From an archaeon (GTDB lineage: Archaea > Micrarchaeota > Micrarchaeia > Anstonellales > Bilamarchaeaceae): a DNA stretch of 6,513 bases. Positions 1 through 6,167 of this stretch are shown piece by piece. The stretch spans positions 1 to 6,513 of the forward strand of contig JAGVPF010000146.1 in the NCBI GenBank assembly GCA_020052325.1, written 5' to 3'. A program made the translations under genes and the position numbers. The stretch's first letter is position 1. Every line of letters begins with the position of its first letter. The notes beneath the pieces are model-generated. The model was not told the DNA's origin. It saw only the letters and a program-made list of their open reading frames with translations, and did no database searches.

Positions 1-1351
1 CGCCGAACTGGAACTCGAGGTGGTGTTCGCCGCTCGTCAGGACCCGGCTCGTCTCGTAGCCCGTGTCCGAGCAGAAATAGTTTTCGTAAAGGACCGTCTT
101 CGAGGCGTCGTCCCACACCGGGCTTAATGTGATGTCGCCGCAGCGGAGCTCGAGGAAGTTGAGGTCTGCAAGCGGGTCTTCATCGTCCCATGTGGTGCCG
201 TTAACTGCGCGGATGGTCAGGTTCGCGGTGCCGGAGGTGGTGAAACGGACTGTCCAGTTGCCCCCCACAACAGGGTATGACTGGACATCGATTACCGTGA
301 TGTTCGCTTCGCCGAATGCCGGATCTTCGGGCGTAATCGTAATAGTGTAATCCTCGCCCGGTACAAGGTCGCCGCGCAGCAGCGCCCATTCGCCTCCGCA
401 TGAGCGCGAGGCGAAGTCCCAGTCCCTGCACTTGTACAGGGCGTTGCCCTTGGCGGTCACGGTGACCGTTGCGCTTGTGAAATCGAGCGCCGTCGGGTCG
501 ATTGCATAGACCTGGGACCAGACGCACCCTTCCGGAGCCGGAACGCCGTCCGGGAAATCGATGCCCAATGACGGATTGGATGTCTTTAATCCGAAGAAGG
601 TGATATCCCGTATTGGAAGGTTGTCCAGCTTGAATTTCAGCTTGTTCTTCTCTTTCTTGTTTTCCGCCTTGTGCTCGTTGCCTTTAGCGTCGAAAATCCG
701 GATTGAAGCGGTTTCTTCAATGAGATTGGCCGTTTCATTGCCGGAATCGCCAGATTCCAGCGCCGGTTCAGGGGATGGCTCGGTTTCGATGGATGGAATG
801 GTTTCGTTCAGCCCGAATTCGTCCTCATTGATGGGGTCGTCCGGGGAAACATAGGTCTCGGAAGGCGGTTCGACATCGCCTACCTTGGCCATGAGGCTGA
901 TTGTCTCTCCAGCCATGGGAGGCCTTGGAAGTGCGATGATTGCCCACTGGCCTTCGCTCATGCCGATTACCAAATGGGTTACCGTCGTAGCCGCCCCGTC
1001 AGGTGAAACAAAGGCCACGATGAGGTTTGAGAAGTCCTGCGCGAAGCCATCCTGGTAGGTGATTTCTATTATTGAGGGGTCGCTGGTGTCTTCGTAAGCG
1101 CCGCCCAGTTCTGAGGATGAAAGGACGTTAAGGATATAGCCGTCGTTTTCCGGAAGGGTGGCGTTGACGACTATCCATGCGCCGTCTGCCTGGTCCACTA
1201 CCGCGTAGGGTGCGTTGTATGATGCGTTTGCCGTCACTACCTGGAGGGCGAGGTCCGAGAAATCCTGGCTCAGGCCTTCGAAGTAGGTCAGGTTAATGAG
1301 CTGGGTTATGGCAAAAACTATTCCAAGGGCCCAGAGCGCGGGGGTGTTCAT
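1..1351 (-). CDS. Large secreted surface protein, C-terminal part outside the window
   Basis: The frame from the ATG at 1351 stays open for 450 codons to the left edge with no stop, so the gene is truncated by the window. Residues 5-19 are hydrophobic (signal peptide or signal anchor). Residues about 18-79 and 94-158 are diverged copies of one repeat: each begins with I-x-[LI]-TY, a G and a QDFS-[DN]-L core and has a GxW-[AI]-I/V strand later. Residues about 159-213 form an acidic, Ser/Pro-rich linker, followed by a Lys-rich stretch near 229-241. Residues about 276-450 form a conserved-looking module with paired cysteines (C308 and C318 in CRDWDF..SCGGEW; C404 and C427), a YTITITPEDPAFGE segment and LEFQFG at the edge. 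I recall similar modules in large surface proteins of DPANN archaea, but from memory only. Start support: GGGAGG 6 nt upstream, and an ATGA overlap with the stop of the preceding gene, implying translational coupling. The role (envelope or adhesion) is inferred. Confidence 0.85.
   Translation of the reverse strand, partial: MNTPALWALGIVFAITQLINLTYFEGLSQDFSDLALQVVTANASYNAPYAVVDQADGAWIVVNATLPENDGYILNVLSSSELGGAYEDTSDPSIIEITYQDGFAQDFSNLIVAFVSPDGAATTVTHLVIGMSEGQWAIIALPRPPMAGETISLMAKVGDVEPPSETYVSPDDPINEDEFGLNETIPSIETEPSPEPALESGDSGNETANLIEETASIRIFDAKGNEHKAENKKEKNKLKFKLDNLPIRDITFFGLKTSNPSLGIDFPDGVPAPEGCVWSQVYAIDPTALDFTSATVTVTAKGNALYKCRDWDFASRSCGGEWALLRGDLVPGEDYTITITPEDPAFGEANITVIDVQSYPVVGGNWTVRFTTSGTANLTIRAVNGTTWDDEDPLADLNFLELRCGDITLSPVWDDASKTVLYENYFCSDTGYETSRVLTSGEHHLEFQFG
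878..1300 (-). repeat. Tandem duplication of a ~65-residue domain inside the left-edge surface protein
   Basis: Copy 1 covers residues about 18-79 (nt 1300-1115) and copy 2 residues about 94-158 (nt 1072-878). Matching landmarks in the same order are I-x-[LI]-TY, then G, then QDFS-[DN]-L, a hydrophobic strand, G-x-W-[AI]-[IV]-[IV], a Pro and a short strand ending the unit. The copies are clearly diverged at the protein level. They are probably small beta-sandwich domains. Confidence 0.6.
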
Positions 1352-2385
1352 GCTCTGCCTCCCTTTTCTTTCTGCTTCCTGAGCCTTTTCAGGACGACGT
1401 AGATAGGCAGAAGAATCAGGAGAAACAGCATGGGCAGGCAGCAGGGGAACTCCGGCTTGATGATTATCTGGGGGATTATTTCAATAAGCGGGGGCTTCGT
1501 TTCGTTTCCAGGGGGTCCGATGCACTTTTCCACCCTGAAGACCTCGGTGTTCGAGCAGTTCATCGTATCCTTGCACGACTGGTACCTGTACCCGTCCGTG
1601 CAGGGCCCCCATTCGCTGCAATAGAGAATGATATCGCACTGCGTGATGTTGGTCGCGTTGCCTTCGGGGGGCTCGGTTGGGGGCGTGATGTTTGTCTGGT
1701 TGTAGTAGGGAGTGTGCGTTCCGCCTCCCCCTCCGGGTGGTTGTGATGGCGTTCCGTTTGTTCCTGGCGGAGGGTTGCACGATAAGTCGACCGTAAGGTA
1801 GTAGTCCACCGGCGTGCCATTCATCGTCGGAAGCATGAGCTGGAAGTCAAACAGGGAGCCGTTGAATCCGGCCTGATCCGAAACGATATCGGTGATGAAT
1901 ACGAGGTTTTGAGCCTGGTCCTGGAGATAGCCGAGCCGGAATGTGGCTGGGACAAACGAGTTGGTGTACGTTGTTGGAACGCCGGTTATCGTTCCGAAGT
2001 TAGCCGTATCGAACGTCGTAGACATGACGAATGTCGAGGACGCGTTCTGGGTGTTGCTGGCGATGAAATCGTCGAGTACTGTCAGGTTTCCCCTGGAAAG
2101 CGAGGTGATTGCGGTCGATGAGTTCGAGAAGAGGAGGAAGAGGTCCATCACTCCGTAGGCGCAAGATGCCGAGCCAGTGTTTATCGTAAGGCAGGTGATA
2201 TTTCCGGGAGCCGCGGAAACTGTGACCGGGGTGAACGGAGATGCCGATGCCTGGCCGCAGACGCCGTGCCAGGTGGAATTGGAATCTTGGGTGGCGTTGA
2301 CCGCGCTTATGTTCCCGCCTTCGGTCGGAACGGACTGGGCGAACGCTACGCAGGCAAAGAAAAGGAGGAGCAGGGGGATTCTCAT
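1348..2385 (-). CDS. Membrane-anchored surface glycoprotein-like protein with TEGGNIS domain and TSP1-like module
   Basis: This is a 345-residue protein exposed outside the cell. Residues 1-16 are a signal peptide (MRIP plus a Leu/Phe core, likely cut after AFA). Residues about 19-202 are a domain that opens with PTEGGNIS and closes with TDI...FNG...MLPT...YYLTVDL; it is homologous along its length to the secreted protein at 4168-4827. Residues about 203-248 are a Pro/Gly/Asn/Thr-rich linker with five consecutive glycines. Residues 250-288 carry six cysteines (250, 256, 262, 271, 277, 288) with W259 and a G-Y-R-x-x-x-C pattern, resembling a thrombospondin type 1 repeat. A Cys pair (315-316) precedes a membrane helix (about 318-333) and a basic tail, so the C terminus is cytoplasmic. 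About 16 N-x-S/T sequons suggest N-glycosylation. I chose ATG 2385 because it starts the signal peptide and has GAGGGA 5 nt upstream. The 30-residue extension to 2475 is a basic, Trp-rich shadow inside the upstream gene. The stop overlaps the next ATG. Confidence 0.85.
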   Translation of the reverse strand: MRIPLLLLFFACVAFAQSVPTEGGNISAVNATQDSNSTWHGVCGQASASPFTPVTVSAAPGNITCLTINTGSASCAYGVMDLFLLFSNSSTAITSLSRGNLTVLDDFIASNTQNASSTFVMSTTFDTANFGTITGVPTTYTNSFVPATFRLGYLQDQAQNLVFITDIVSDQAGFNGSLFDFQLMLPTMNGTPVDYYLTVDLSCNPPPGTNGTPSQPPGGGGGTHTPYYNQTNITPPTEPPEGNATNITQCDIILYCSEWGPCTDGYRYQSCKDTMNCSNTEVFRVEKCIGPPGNETKPPLIEIIPQIIIKPEFPCCLPMLFLLILLPIYVVLKRLRKQKEKGGRA

Positions 2386-2390
2386 CTTGG

Positions 2391-2396
2391 TCCCTC
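2391..2396 (-). promoter_or_regulatory. Ribosome binding site deciding the start at 2385
   Basis: GAGGGA lies 5 nt before the ATG at 2385 and touches the stop codon of the upstream gene. It supports ATG 2385 over the longer frame starting at 2475. Confidence 0.7.
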
Positions 2397-4093
2397 TATC
2401 TCTTCTTTTCGGGCTTTTTCGTGAAGTAGTAAGCCGCAACAGCCAGTATGACCAGCACCACAAACGCCGCACCAACTAGAATCAGCGGGAATTCCCCTGA
2501 GCTCTCAAGGGGTACGATGTATTCTGCCTTTTTCAGGAGGAAGCCCTGCCTTCCGCCGTAATCGATGAATACGCTCGCGTTCTTGTTCGCTGAAAGGTCC
2601 TCCTGGGTAAGCTCCAATGGGAACTCCTCGATTAGCATCGAACCCGGAGCCAGCTCCTTGACTCCGGAGCTGCTGATGTTCGTGGGCGAGCCGCCGTATC
2701 TGACCATGAGCTTCGAGAACACGTAAGCCGTCTCTCCGCCGCTGTTCTTTATCGTCACAAGGACGCTTTTCTTGGTTGAGTCGTATCTTGCCTGTTGTAC
2801 CGTGACGTTTGAAGTGTCGGTGTAGCTGATTGTTGTCAGCTGTCCTTCGTAAGGGGTGAACTCTTCGAGGGATTTCTTGAATGAGCCGTATTTGACGAGA
2901 ACGGTCGCGTTAACGGTACCTTCGGAGACTCCGGATAGGTCGAGGGCGTACTCCGTGCCCTGCTTCTCGCCGCGTTCAATCAGCTTGGTCTCGTCGCCGC
3001 CGAAGCTCTTGAAGTCCTGGCCGTTGACTTTGATGCGGACTTCCATCGTGTAGTATGCCGCGCCTTCCCCCTGGTTGTCAACGCTGACCATGACTTTCTT
3101 GGATTGCGTGTTGTAGACGGTTTCGGTTATCTTTAGGTCCGGCTTGTATGTGGGCATGCGGAACGTGTCAAGCGTAAGGACGCCGGTCCCTGCCGAAGGG
3201 ATGACCTGTGCGAATTTGACTGTGATGCCGAAGGTCTTGTTCAGGCCCTCGGTCTGGAATTCGGCCTTCATGCGCTCGCGCATGTCGTAGATTGGCACGA
3301 CAAGGTCGTTTCCGACCAGCATGACACCTGTGAGCTTGTTGTCGCGGACATTCTGCTTGATGAAATCGTAGGTTACCTGCGGGACTAGCCTGCCCGAGAG
3401 GATTATCGGCTGGTCCCCGGTCGTCATCGCATCCTCGACGAATGAGCCATCGACGACCAATGCGCGGTTAATCGTATATTCGCGCATCATCCTGCTGACG
3501 ATGAGGACGTTATCCTCGTATTTGTCCTCGCCCTTCCCGATGATTTCCGGGCTTAATGAGGCCAGCTCGGTTTTCACCTGCTGGTCGACGAGGCCGAAGA
3601 TGATTACCTTCTTGCTGCCGACTATTTCCTTGATTTGCGCGATGTTGTCCTTGTTCGCGAGAAGAACGTATGCCTTTATCTTAGCCGCATATGGCATGAC
3701 CGAAATCGCGCTGTCGGAATAAGCGGAATCGACTATAATGAAGCTCGTTGCGCCGGATTTCTTGGCCAAATCGAGGTTGGTGTTTCCACCGTCGGTTGAT
3801 GAGTAGAGCGTAATTGTGTTGTTTTTGTTCGTCAAGGCGCTTTCCACGAAGCTGCTAACCGGGAGGGAGCCCTGGATGAGCATTATATCGTGGTTGGAAC
3901 CTACCTTCGCGGCGAAAACGTCGGCGTTTCCGCCTGGAACCGGCATGAATTTGACCGGTATGCCCTTGACGTTAGCGTAAAAGATGCCGGAGAGGACGTC
4001 GCGGCCATCCATCGAGTTGACTGCGACCATGTCCTCGGCGAATGACAATGTGAAAATGGTGAGCATGAATAGCGCGATGAATGAAAGCCTCAT
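2396..4093 (-). CDS. Membrane-anchored surface protein: cell-wall-binding-repeat-2-like region plus two CARDB-like domains
   Basis: This 565-residue type I membrane protein is first in an apparent surface operon. Residues 1-19 are a signal peptide (cut likely after SFA). Residues about 22-280 alternate hydrophobic strands and helices, with segments such as DVFAAKVG...DIMLIQG, KKVIIFGLVD, and DGSFVEDA...QPIILSG..VP..T...I...VMLVGNDLV. This resembles the CWB2 (cell wall binding repeat 2) fold used by bacterial and archaeal S-layer-associated proteins, but the match is by eye. Residues about 316-412 and 425-528 are two Ig-like repeats of CARDB type; both begin with a strand, a KK-[VS]-[MV]-[VL]-V core and a N-x-G-[EG]-[GE] turn, and end in an xYGx strand. 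A hydrophobic helix at about 535-557 and the basic tail KKPEKKR complete a membrane anchor. No catalytic motif is visible. GGGAGGG 7 nt before the ATG supports the start. The next gene starts 10 nt after the stop. An S-layer or envelope-scaffold role is inferred. Confidence 0.85.
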   Translation of the reverse strand: MRLSFIALFMLTIFTLSFAEDMVAVNSMDGRDVLSGIFYANVKGIPVKFMPVPGGNADVFAAKVGSNHDIMLIQGSLPVSSFVESALTNKNNTITLYSSTDGGNTNLDLAKKSGATSFIIVDSAYSDSAISVMPYAAKIKAYVLLANKDNIAQIKEIVGSKKVIIFGLVDQQVKTELASLSPEIIGKGEDKYEDNVLIVSRMMREYTINRALVVDGSFVEDAMTTGDQPIILSGRLVPQVTYDFIKQNVRDNKLTGVMLVGNDLVVPIYDMRERMKAEFQTEGLNKTFGITVKFAQVIPSAGTGVLTLDTFRMPTYKPDLKITETVYNTQSKKVMVSVDNQGEGAAYYTMEVRIKVNGQDFKSFGGDETKLIERGEKQGTEYALDLSGVSEGTVNATVLVKYGSFKKSLEEFTPYEGQLTTISYTDTSNVTVQQARYDSTKKSVLVTIKNSGGETAYVFSKLMVRYGGSPTNISSSGVKELAPGSMLIEEFPLELTQEDLSANKNASVFIDYGGRQGFLLKKAEYIVPLESSGEFPLILVGAAFVVLVILAVAAYYFTKKPEKKR

Positions 4094-4100
4094 GTTATTT

Positions 4101-4107
4101 CCCTCCC
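4101..4107 (-). promoter_or_regulatory. Strong ribosome binding site for the surface operon
   Basis: GGGAGGG is placed 7 nt before the ATG at 4093, good spacing for an archaeal Shine-Dalgarno site. Confidence 0.7.
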
Positions 4108-4113
4108 TGTCGC

Positions 4114-4130
4114 ATGCGCGAAATGCGCAT
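4114..4130. repeat. Short inverted repeat upstream of the surface operon (possible operator)
   Basis: ATGCGC (4114-4119) and GCGCAT (4125-4130) form a perfect 6-bp inverted repeat around a 5-nt centre. It lies between the T runs that follow the secreted-protein gene and the ribosome binding site of the 4093 gene. On the minus strand the T run comes before the repeat, so this is not a hairpin-plus-T terminator. It could be an operator or a 5'-leader hairpin. The arms are short and could arise by chance. Confidence 0.35.
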
Positions 4131-4139
4131 AAAATTAAA
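4130..4139 (-). promoter_or_regulatory. Possible weak TATA element for the surface operon
   Basis: The minus strand reads TTTAATTTTA here. A start site about 25 nt downstream would give a leader of roughly 15 nt that includes the GGGAGGG site before ATG 4093. The sequence overlaps the T-rich terminator candidate, so AT-richness may explain it. The alternative is readthrough from the 4827 promoter. Confidence 0.3.
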
Positions 4140-4154
4140 GAAAAATAAAAAAAA
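4131..4154 (-). terminator. T-run terminator after the secreted surface protein gene
   Basis: Starting 13 nt after the stop at 4168, the minus strand has eight T (4154-4147), an A, five T (4145-4141), then C and more T-rich sequence. Archaeal RNA polymerase terminates at such T stretches without needing a hairpin. It would separate the highly promoted single gene upstream from the surface operon, possibly with partial readthrough. Confidence 0.6.
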
Positions 4155-4167
4155 TGATTATACTGCT

Positions 4168-4827
4168 TCAGTTCAGCTCCGCGAAGAAGTTATAGGTCGT
4201 TGCGCCAGACAATGCTGTCGGGACCATAATTTCGTAGTTCGCGGCCGCGCCATTGTAGTTCGTACCGGCAGAGTCAATGTCCGTGCAGTATGCAAGGTCA
4301 GCTCCGTCGCTCACTACCACGTCGGTAAAGCTCGAGCCGTCAAGCACAACCTTGTCTGCGGTCGTTATCGCTGTAACACCGTTGAAGGTAATCGAACCGT
4401 CATCGCCGGCGTAGGTCGTCACGCCGTCGTCGGCGCTCGCGCCCCAGGCCATGGCTGTGTCGATGTCAGTGCCATCGGCTGCAACAGCAGAGGCGAATGC
4501 AAAGGCTGCATCCTCCGAGAGGCAGACTTCCCCGCCATCAGCAGCTGTCCAGGTCCACGCGTAAACGTTGTTCGTGCCTGCAGAGTCAGTAAGTCTGATG
4601 TTACCAGTTACGTCACCGAAGAACGCTGCCCATCTGTCGGTGAGCGTCGCACCAGTCACGTTGACGCCTGAGATGTTACCACCTTCAGTACCAACGCTAC
4701 CGGCGGTGAGTCCCGTCCAGCGGCTGACTTCGACTTCGGTGCCGACTGTGGCACCGCTGATTGCCATTACTAATCCTGCTCCGAAGAGCATGACCCCGAA
4801 GAGGGCCAGGATATTCTTGAAGTTCAT
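4168..4827 (-). CDS. Secreted acidic surface protein, single TEGGNIS-type domain
   Basis: This 219-residue protein begins with a signal peptide (MNFK, hydrophobic core to about residue 22, possible cut after VMA) and has no membrane anchor. The mature part is strongly acidic and rich in Ala, Gly, Asp and Thr. Landmarks are GTEGGNIS (46-53), a T-x-x-W-A-x-F-x-G-x-V-x-G-x-I pattern (63-77), YAWTW (89-93), cysteines C102 and C181 that could form a disulfide, TDIDSAG..YNG (182-192), and MVPT followed by YNFFAEL at the C terminus. The same landmarks in the same order occur in residues 19-202 of the protein at 1348-2385, showing paralogy. It has its own TATA promoter, GGAGG 8 nt before the ATG, and a T-run terminator, which suggests independent and probably high expression. 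It could be a major surface or S-layer-like subunit, or a soluble partner of the anchored paralogue. No enzyme motif is seen. I recall related proteins in DPANN archaea but cannot name the family with certainty. Confidence 0.85.
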   Translation of the reverse strand: MNFKNILALFGVMLFGAGLVMAISGATVGTEVEVSRWTGLTAGSVGTEGGNISGVNVTGATLTDRWAAFFGDVTGNIRLTDSAGTNNVYAWTWTAADGGEVCLSEDAAFAFASAVAADGTDIDTAMAWGASADDGVTTYAGDDGSITFNGVTAITTADKVVLDGSSFTDVVVSDGADLAYCTDIDSAGTNYNGAAANYEIMVPTALSGATTYNFFAELN

Positions 4828-4835
4828 GGTTTATT

Positions 4836-4840
4836 CCTCC
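4836..4840 (-). promoter_or_regulatory. Ribosome binding site for the secreted surface protein
   Basis: GGAGG sits 8 nt before ATG 4827. An upstream ATG at 4849-4847, inside a CCCATGGG palindrome, is out of frame and lies before this site, so it is not the start. Confidence 0.7.
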
Positions 4841-4885
4841 GCCCCCATGGGCGTACGATCATTACGTCCAACCACTCTAATATAA

Positions 4886-4895
4886 TATTTATAAA
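4886..4895 (-). promoter_or_regulatory. Archaeal TATA box driving the secreted surface protein gene
   Basis: The minus strand reads TTTATAAATA, a near-ideal archaeal TATA element, preceded by the purine-rich GAGGAAG that could act as BRE. Transcription would begin about 25 nt downstream, near 4865, giving a leader of about 38 nt that contains GGAGG. It lies in the only sizeable intergenic gap of the window. Confidence 0.65.
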
Positions 4896-4936
4896 GGCTT
4901 CCTCACGCCAATCGACGAATCCTACCGATAATCCAC

Positions 4937-4945
4937 AAAAAGAAA
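4937..4945 (-). terminator. Weak T-rich termination candidate after the NFACT-R gene
   Basis: About 30 nt after the stop at 4974, the minus strand has TTTCTTTTT. It is interrupted and short, so support is modest, but it precedes the next gene's TATA box, where an end of transcription is expected. Confidence 0.3.
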
Positions 4946-4973
4946 CAGAATTCCCGCGGCTTTGCATGGAAAA

Positions 4974-5744
4974 CTAGCGCCTGGCACCCGGCTCGAGCGT
5001 CTTTGATTTGCCATTCGGCAGGATTTCGAGGAAATCGTCAGGATGGAGGTTGAACCTTTTTGCCAGGCTTTTTGCGAGCGCGCCCTTGTCCTTTCCGGTC
5101 AGCGTCGGAACGAGGGTAAGCTCGTCCTTGAGCTTTGTTTTCGAGCATTCGGGCACAATCGAGATGCCTTTTTCCCCAAGCCCGATGCGCAGGGCGAGCT
5201 TGGCGGAACGGAACCACTTCCTTTCCCCAAGAATCGCGAACGCGCCGGCTGGCACGAACCCCCCAGACATGTTCTTAGTGAGCTGCTTCTTCTCAACGGC
5301 ATAGACGTCCACCGCCGCGTTGCCGTTCTTCCATGCATTTGAGAATGATGCGGCCATATGCGCTGCTTCGAGCAATTCCTCTTCGCCGGCCGCTTTTCCA
5401 TCTTTGAGGACGAACACCGCCCCGCCCTGGATGTCAGCGTGGAAGAACAAATCCGCATCGTCCATGTGCTTCGAGACAACCTGGTCGTTCTGCTGCGCGC
5501 TTCGGCCCCCAATCATCAATTTTCCGGACGAAGTCAGGGCGGAATGGAATTTCTCGTGCCACTCCTTGGCCTTCTTGATGCGCACGTCCTTCTTCTCCGG
5601 CTTCCCGGCCTCTTCCATCTCTTTTTTCGTCTCTTCCATCGCCTTCTCGACGCCGGCCATCTTTTCGCGCGATTCCTTGGCTTGCTCGTAGTAGTAGGCC
5701 GCGTTCTCGTGGACGCTTTTGTTGAAGAAAAGCTTGATGCGCAT
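4974..5744 (-). CDS. Stand-alone NFACT-R (DUF814) domain protein, RqcH/Rqc2-related
   Basis: This 256-residue protein matches only the C-terminal half of RqcH/Rqc2/NEMF. Residues 4-58 follow the end of the RqcH coiled-coil region (KSVHENAAYYYEQAK, then a Lys/Glu helix). Residues about 62-190 are NFACT-R: W62..F66, GKLMIGGRSAQQND, D96...D98-LFFHADIQGGAVFVLK, an EAA..AASFSNAW helix, DVYAV, GGFVPAGAFAILGE and LALRIGL. Residues about 208-247 carry the tail with an ILPNG motif. Full RqcH proteins are usually about 550-700 residues and begin with NFACT-N and a helix-hairpin-helix; both are absent. In RQC, NFACT proteins bind the obstructed large subunit and recruit tRNA for C-terminal tailing; NFACT-R is thought to bind RNA. 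Whether this short form works in RQC or another RNA process is unknown. It begins 6 nt after the hepT stop with no clear ribosome binding site, suggesting coupled translation. Family assignment is strong, function inferred. Confidence 0.85.
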   Translation of the reverse strand: MRIKLFFNKSVHENAAYYYEQAKESREKMAGVEKAMEETKKEMEEAGKPEKKDVRIKKAKEWHEKFHSALTSSGKLMIGGRSAQQNDQVVSKHMDDADLFFHADIQGGAVFVLKDGKAAGEEELLEAAHMAASFSNAWKNGNAAVDVYAVEKKQLTKNMSGGFVPAGAFAILGERKWFRSAKLALRIGLGEKGISIVPECSKTKLKDELTLVPTLTGKDKGALAKSLAKRFNLHPDDFLEILPNGKSKTLEPGARR

Positions 5745-5750
5745 GGAGTA

Positions 5751-6167
5751 TCAGCGTTTCAGGTATTTTTTTATCTCATTAACAAACTTTTCGGCCTTGT
5801 AGATGTTTTTCTTCAGCGCGAACAGCTCGTCAACCGACAGGCGGTAATATTCATGGGCGATGATATTCCGGTATCTCATCAGCTTGGCCAGTTCTGAGGC
5901 CAGCACCGGAGTGAGGACCTTGTTCTTGGAAAGGATTTCGAACGTGTCTGAGTATGCCCCGGGCAGCGGCATGTTCCCGGAGCCTGAGATTATCTCGTTG
6001 CCGATGTCGATGACACGGTTCATCACCGCGAAAACCACCATGGATACCGCGTAGTAGGCCTCCTTTTCCTTCAGGTCCTCCTTGCGGCTTATGTCCATCG
6101 CTGAAAGGTCGGAGAGATACCTTTCGATATCCTTCACCATCACCGATATCTGTTCCTTGTCAATCAA
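5751..6167 (-). CDS. hepT: HEPN-family HepT RNase toxin (DUF86)
   Basis: This 138-residue all-helical protein has the exact HepT signature RX4HXY: R100, H105 and Y107, inside a LMRYR..IAHEYY segment. R and H are the HEPN RNase active site. In characterised HepT/MntA pairs the Tyr is the residue AMPylated by MntA to neutralise the toxin. Length and helix order (N-terminal MIDKEQI, YYAVSMVVFAVMNRVIDIGNEII in the middle) fit DUF86. The start codon is TTG (shown as M) in a TTGA overlap with the stop of the nucleotidyltransferase gene. AAGGTG 5 nt upstream supports it, no ATG or GTG lies upstream before a stop, and starting at the ATG of residue 10 would cut the first family helix. The toxin-antitoxin role is inferred from motif and gene pairing; a HepT in small-genome archaea could also serve stress or anti-virus defence. 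Confidence 0.88.
   Translation of the reverse strand: MIDKEQISVMVKDIERYLSDLSAMDISRKEDLKEKEAYYAVSMVVFAVMNRVIDIGNEIISGSGNMPLPGAYSDTFEILSKNKVLTPVLASELAKLMRYRNIIAHEYYRLSVDELFALKKNIYKAEKFVNEIKKYLKR

Noticed and set aside
201..527. 108-codon minus-strand open frame near the left edge
   Set aside because: It is out of frame inside the edge-open surface protein, whose frame shows coherent repeats, cysteines and sequons.
1723..1740. G-rich tract on the minus strand as a possible G-quadruplex
   Set aside because: It encodes the PPGGGGG linker and codon choice explains it; no regulatory context.
2386..2475. N-terminal 30-residue extension of the 1348-2385 protein
   Set aside because: It lies inside the upstream gene's coding end, is Trp/Arg-rich, and precedes a clean signal peptide that has its own ribosome binding site.
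4081..4671. 196-codon plus-strand open frame
   Set aside because: It is antisense to the secreted surface protein, has biased Arg/Val/Cys composition and no recognisable motif; a shadow of a GC-rich gene.
4844..4851. CCCATGGG palindrome in the leader of the 4827 gene
   Set aside because: An 8-bp palindrome is expected by chance and has no further structure around it.
5358..5897. 179-codon plus-strand open frame
   Set aside because: It runs antisense across the NFACT-R and hepT genes, both of which have clear family motifs; its Phe/Leu/Val-rich product is typical of a reverse shadow.
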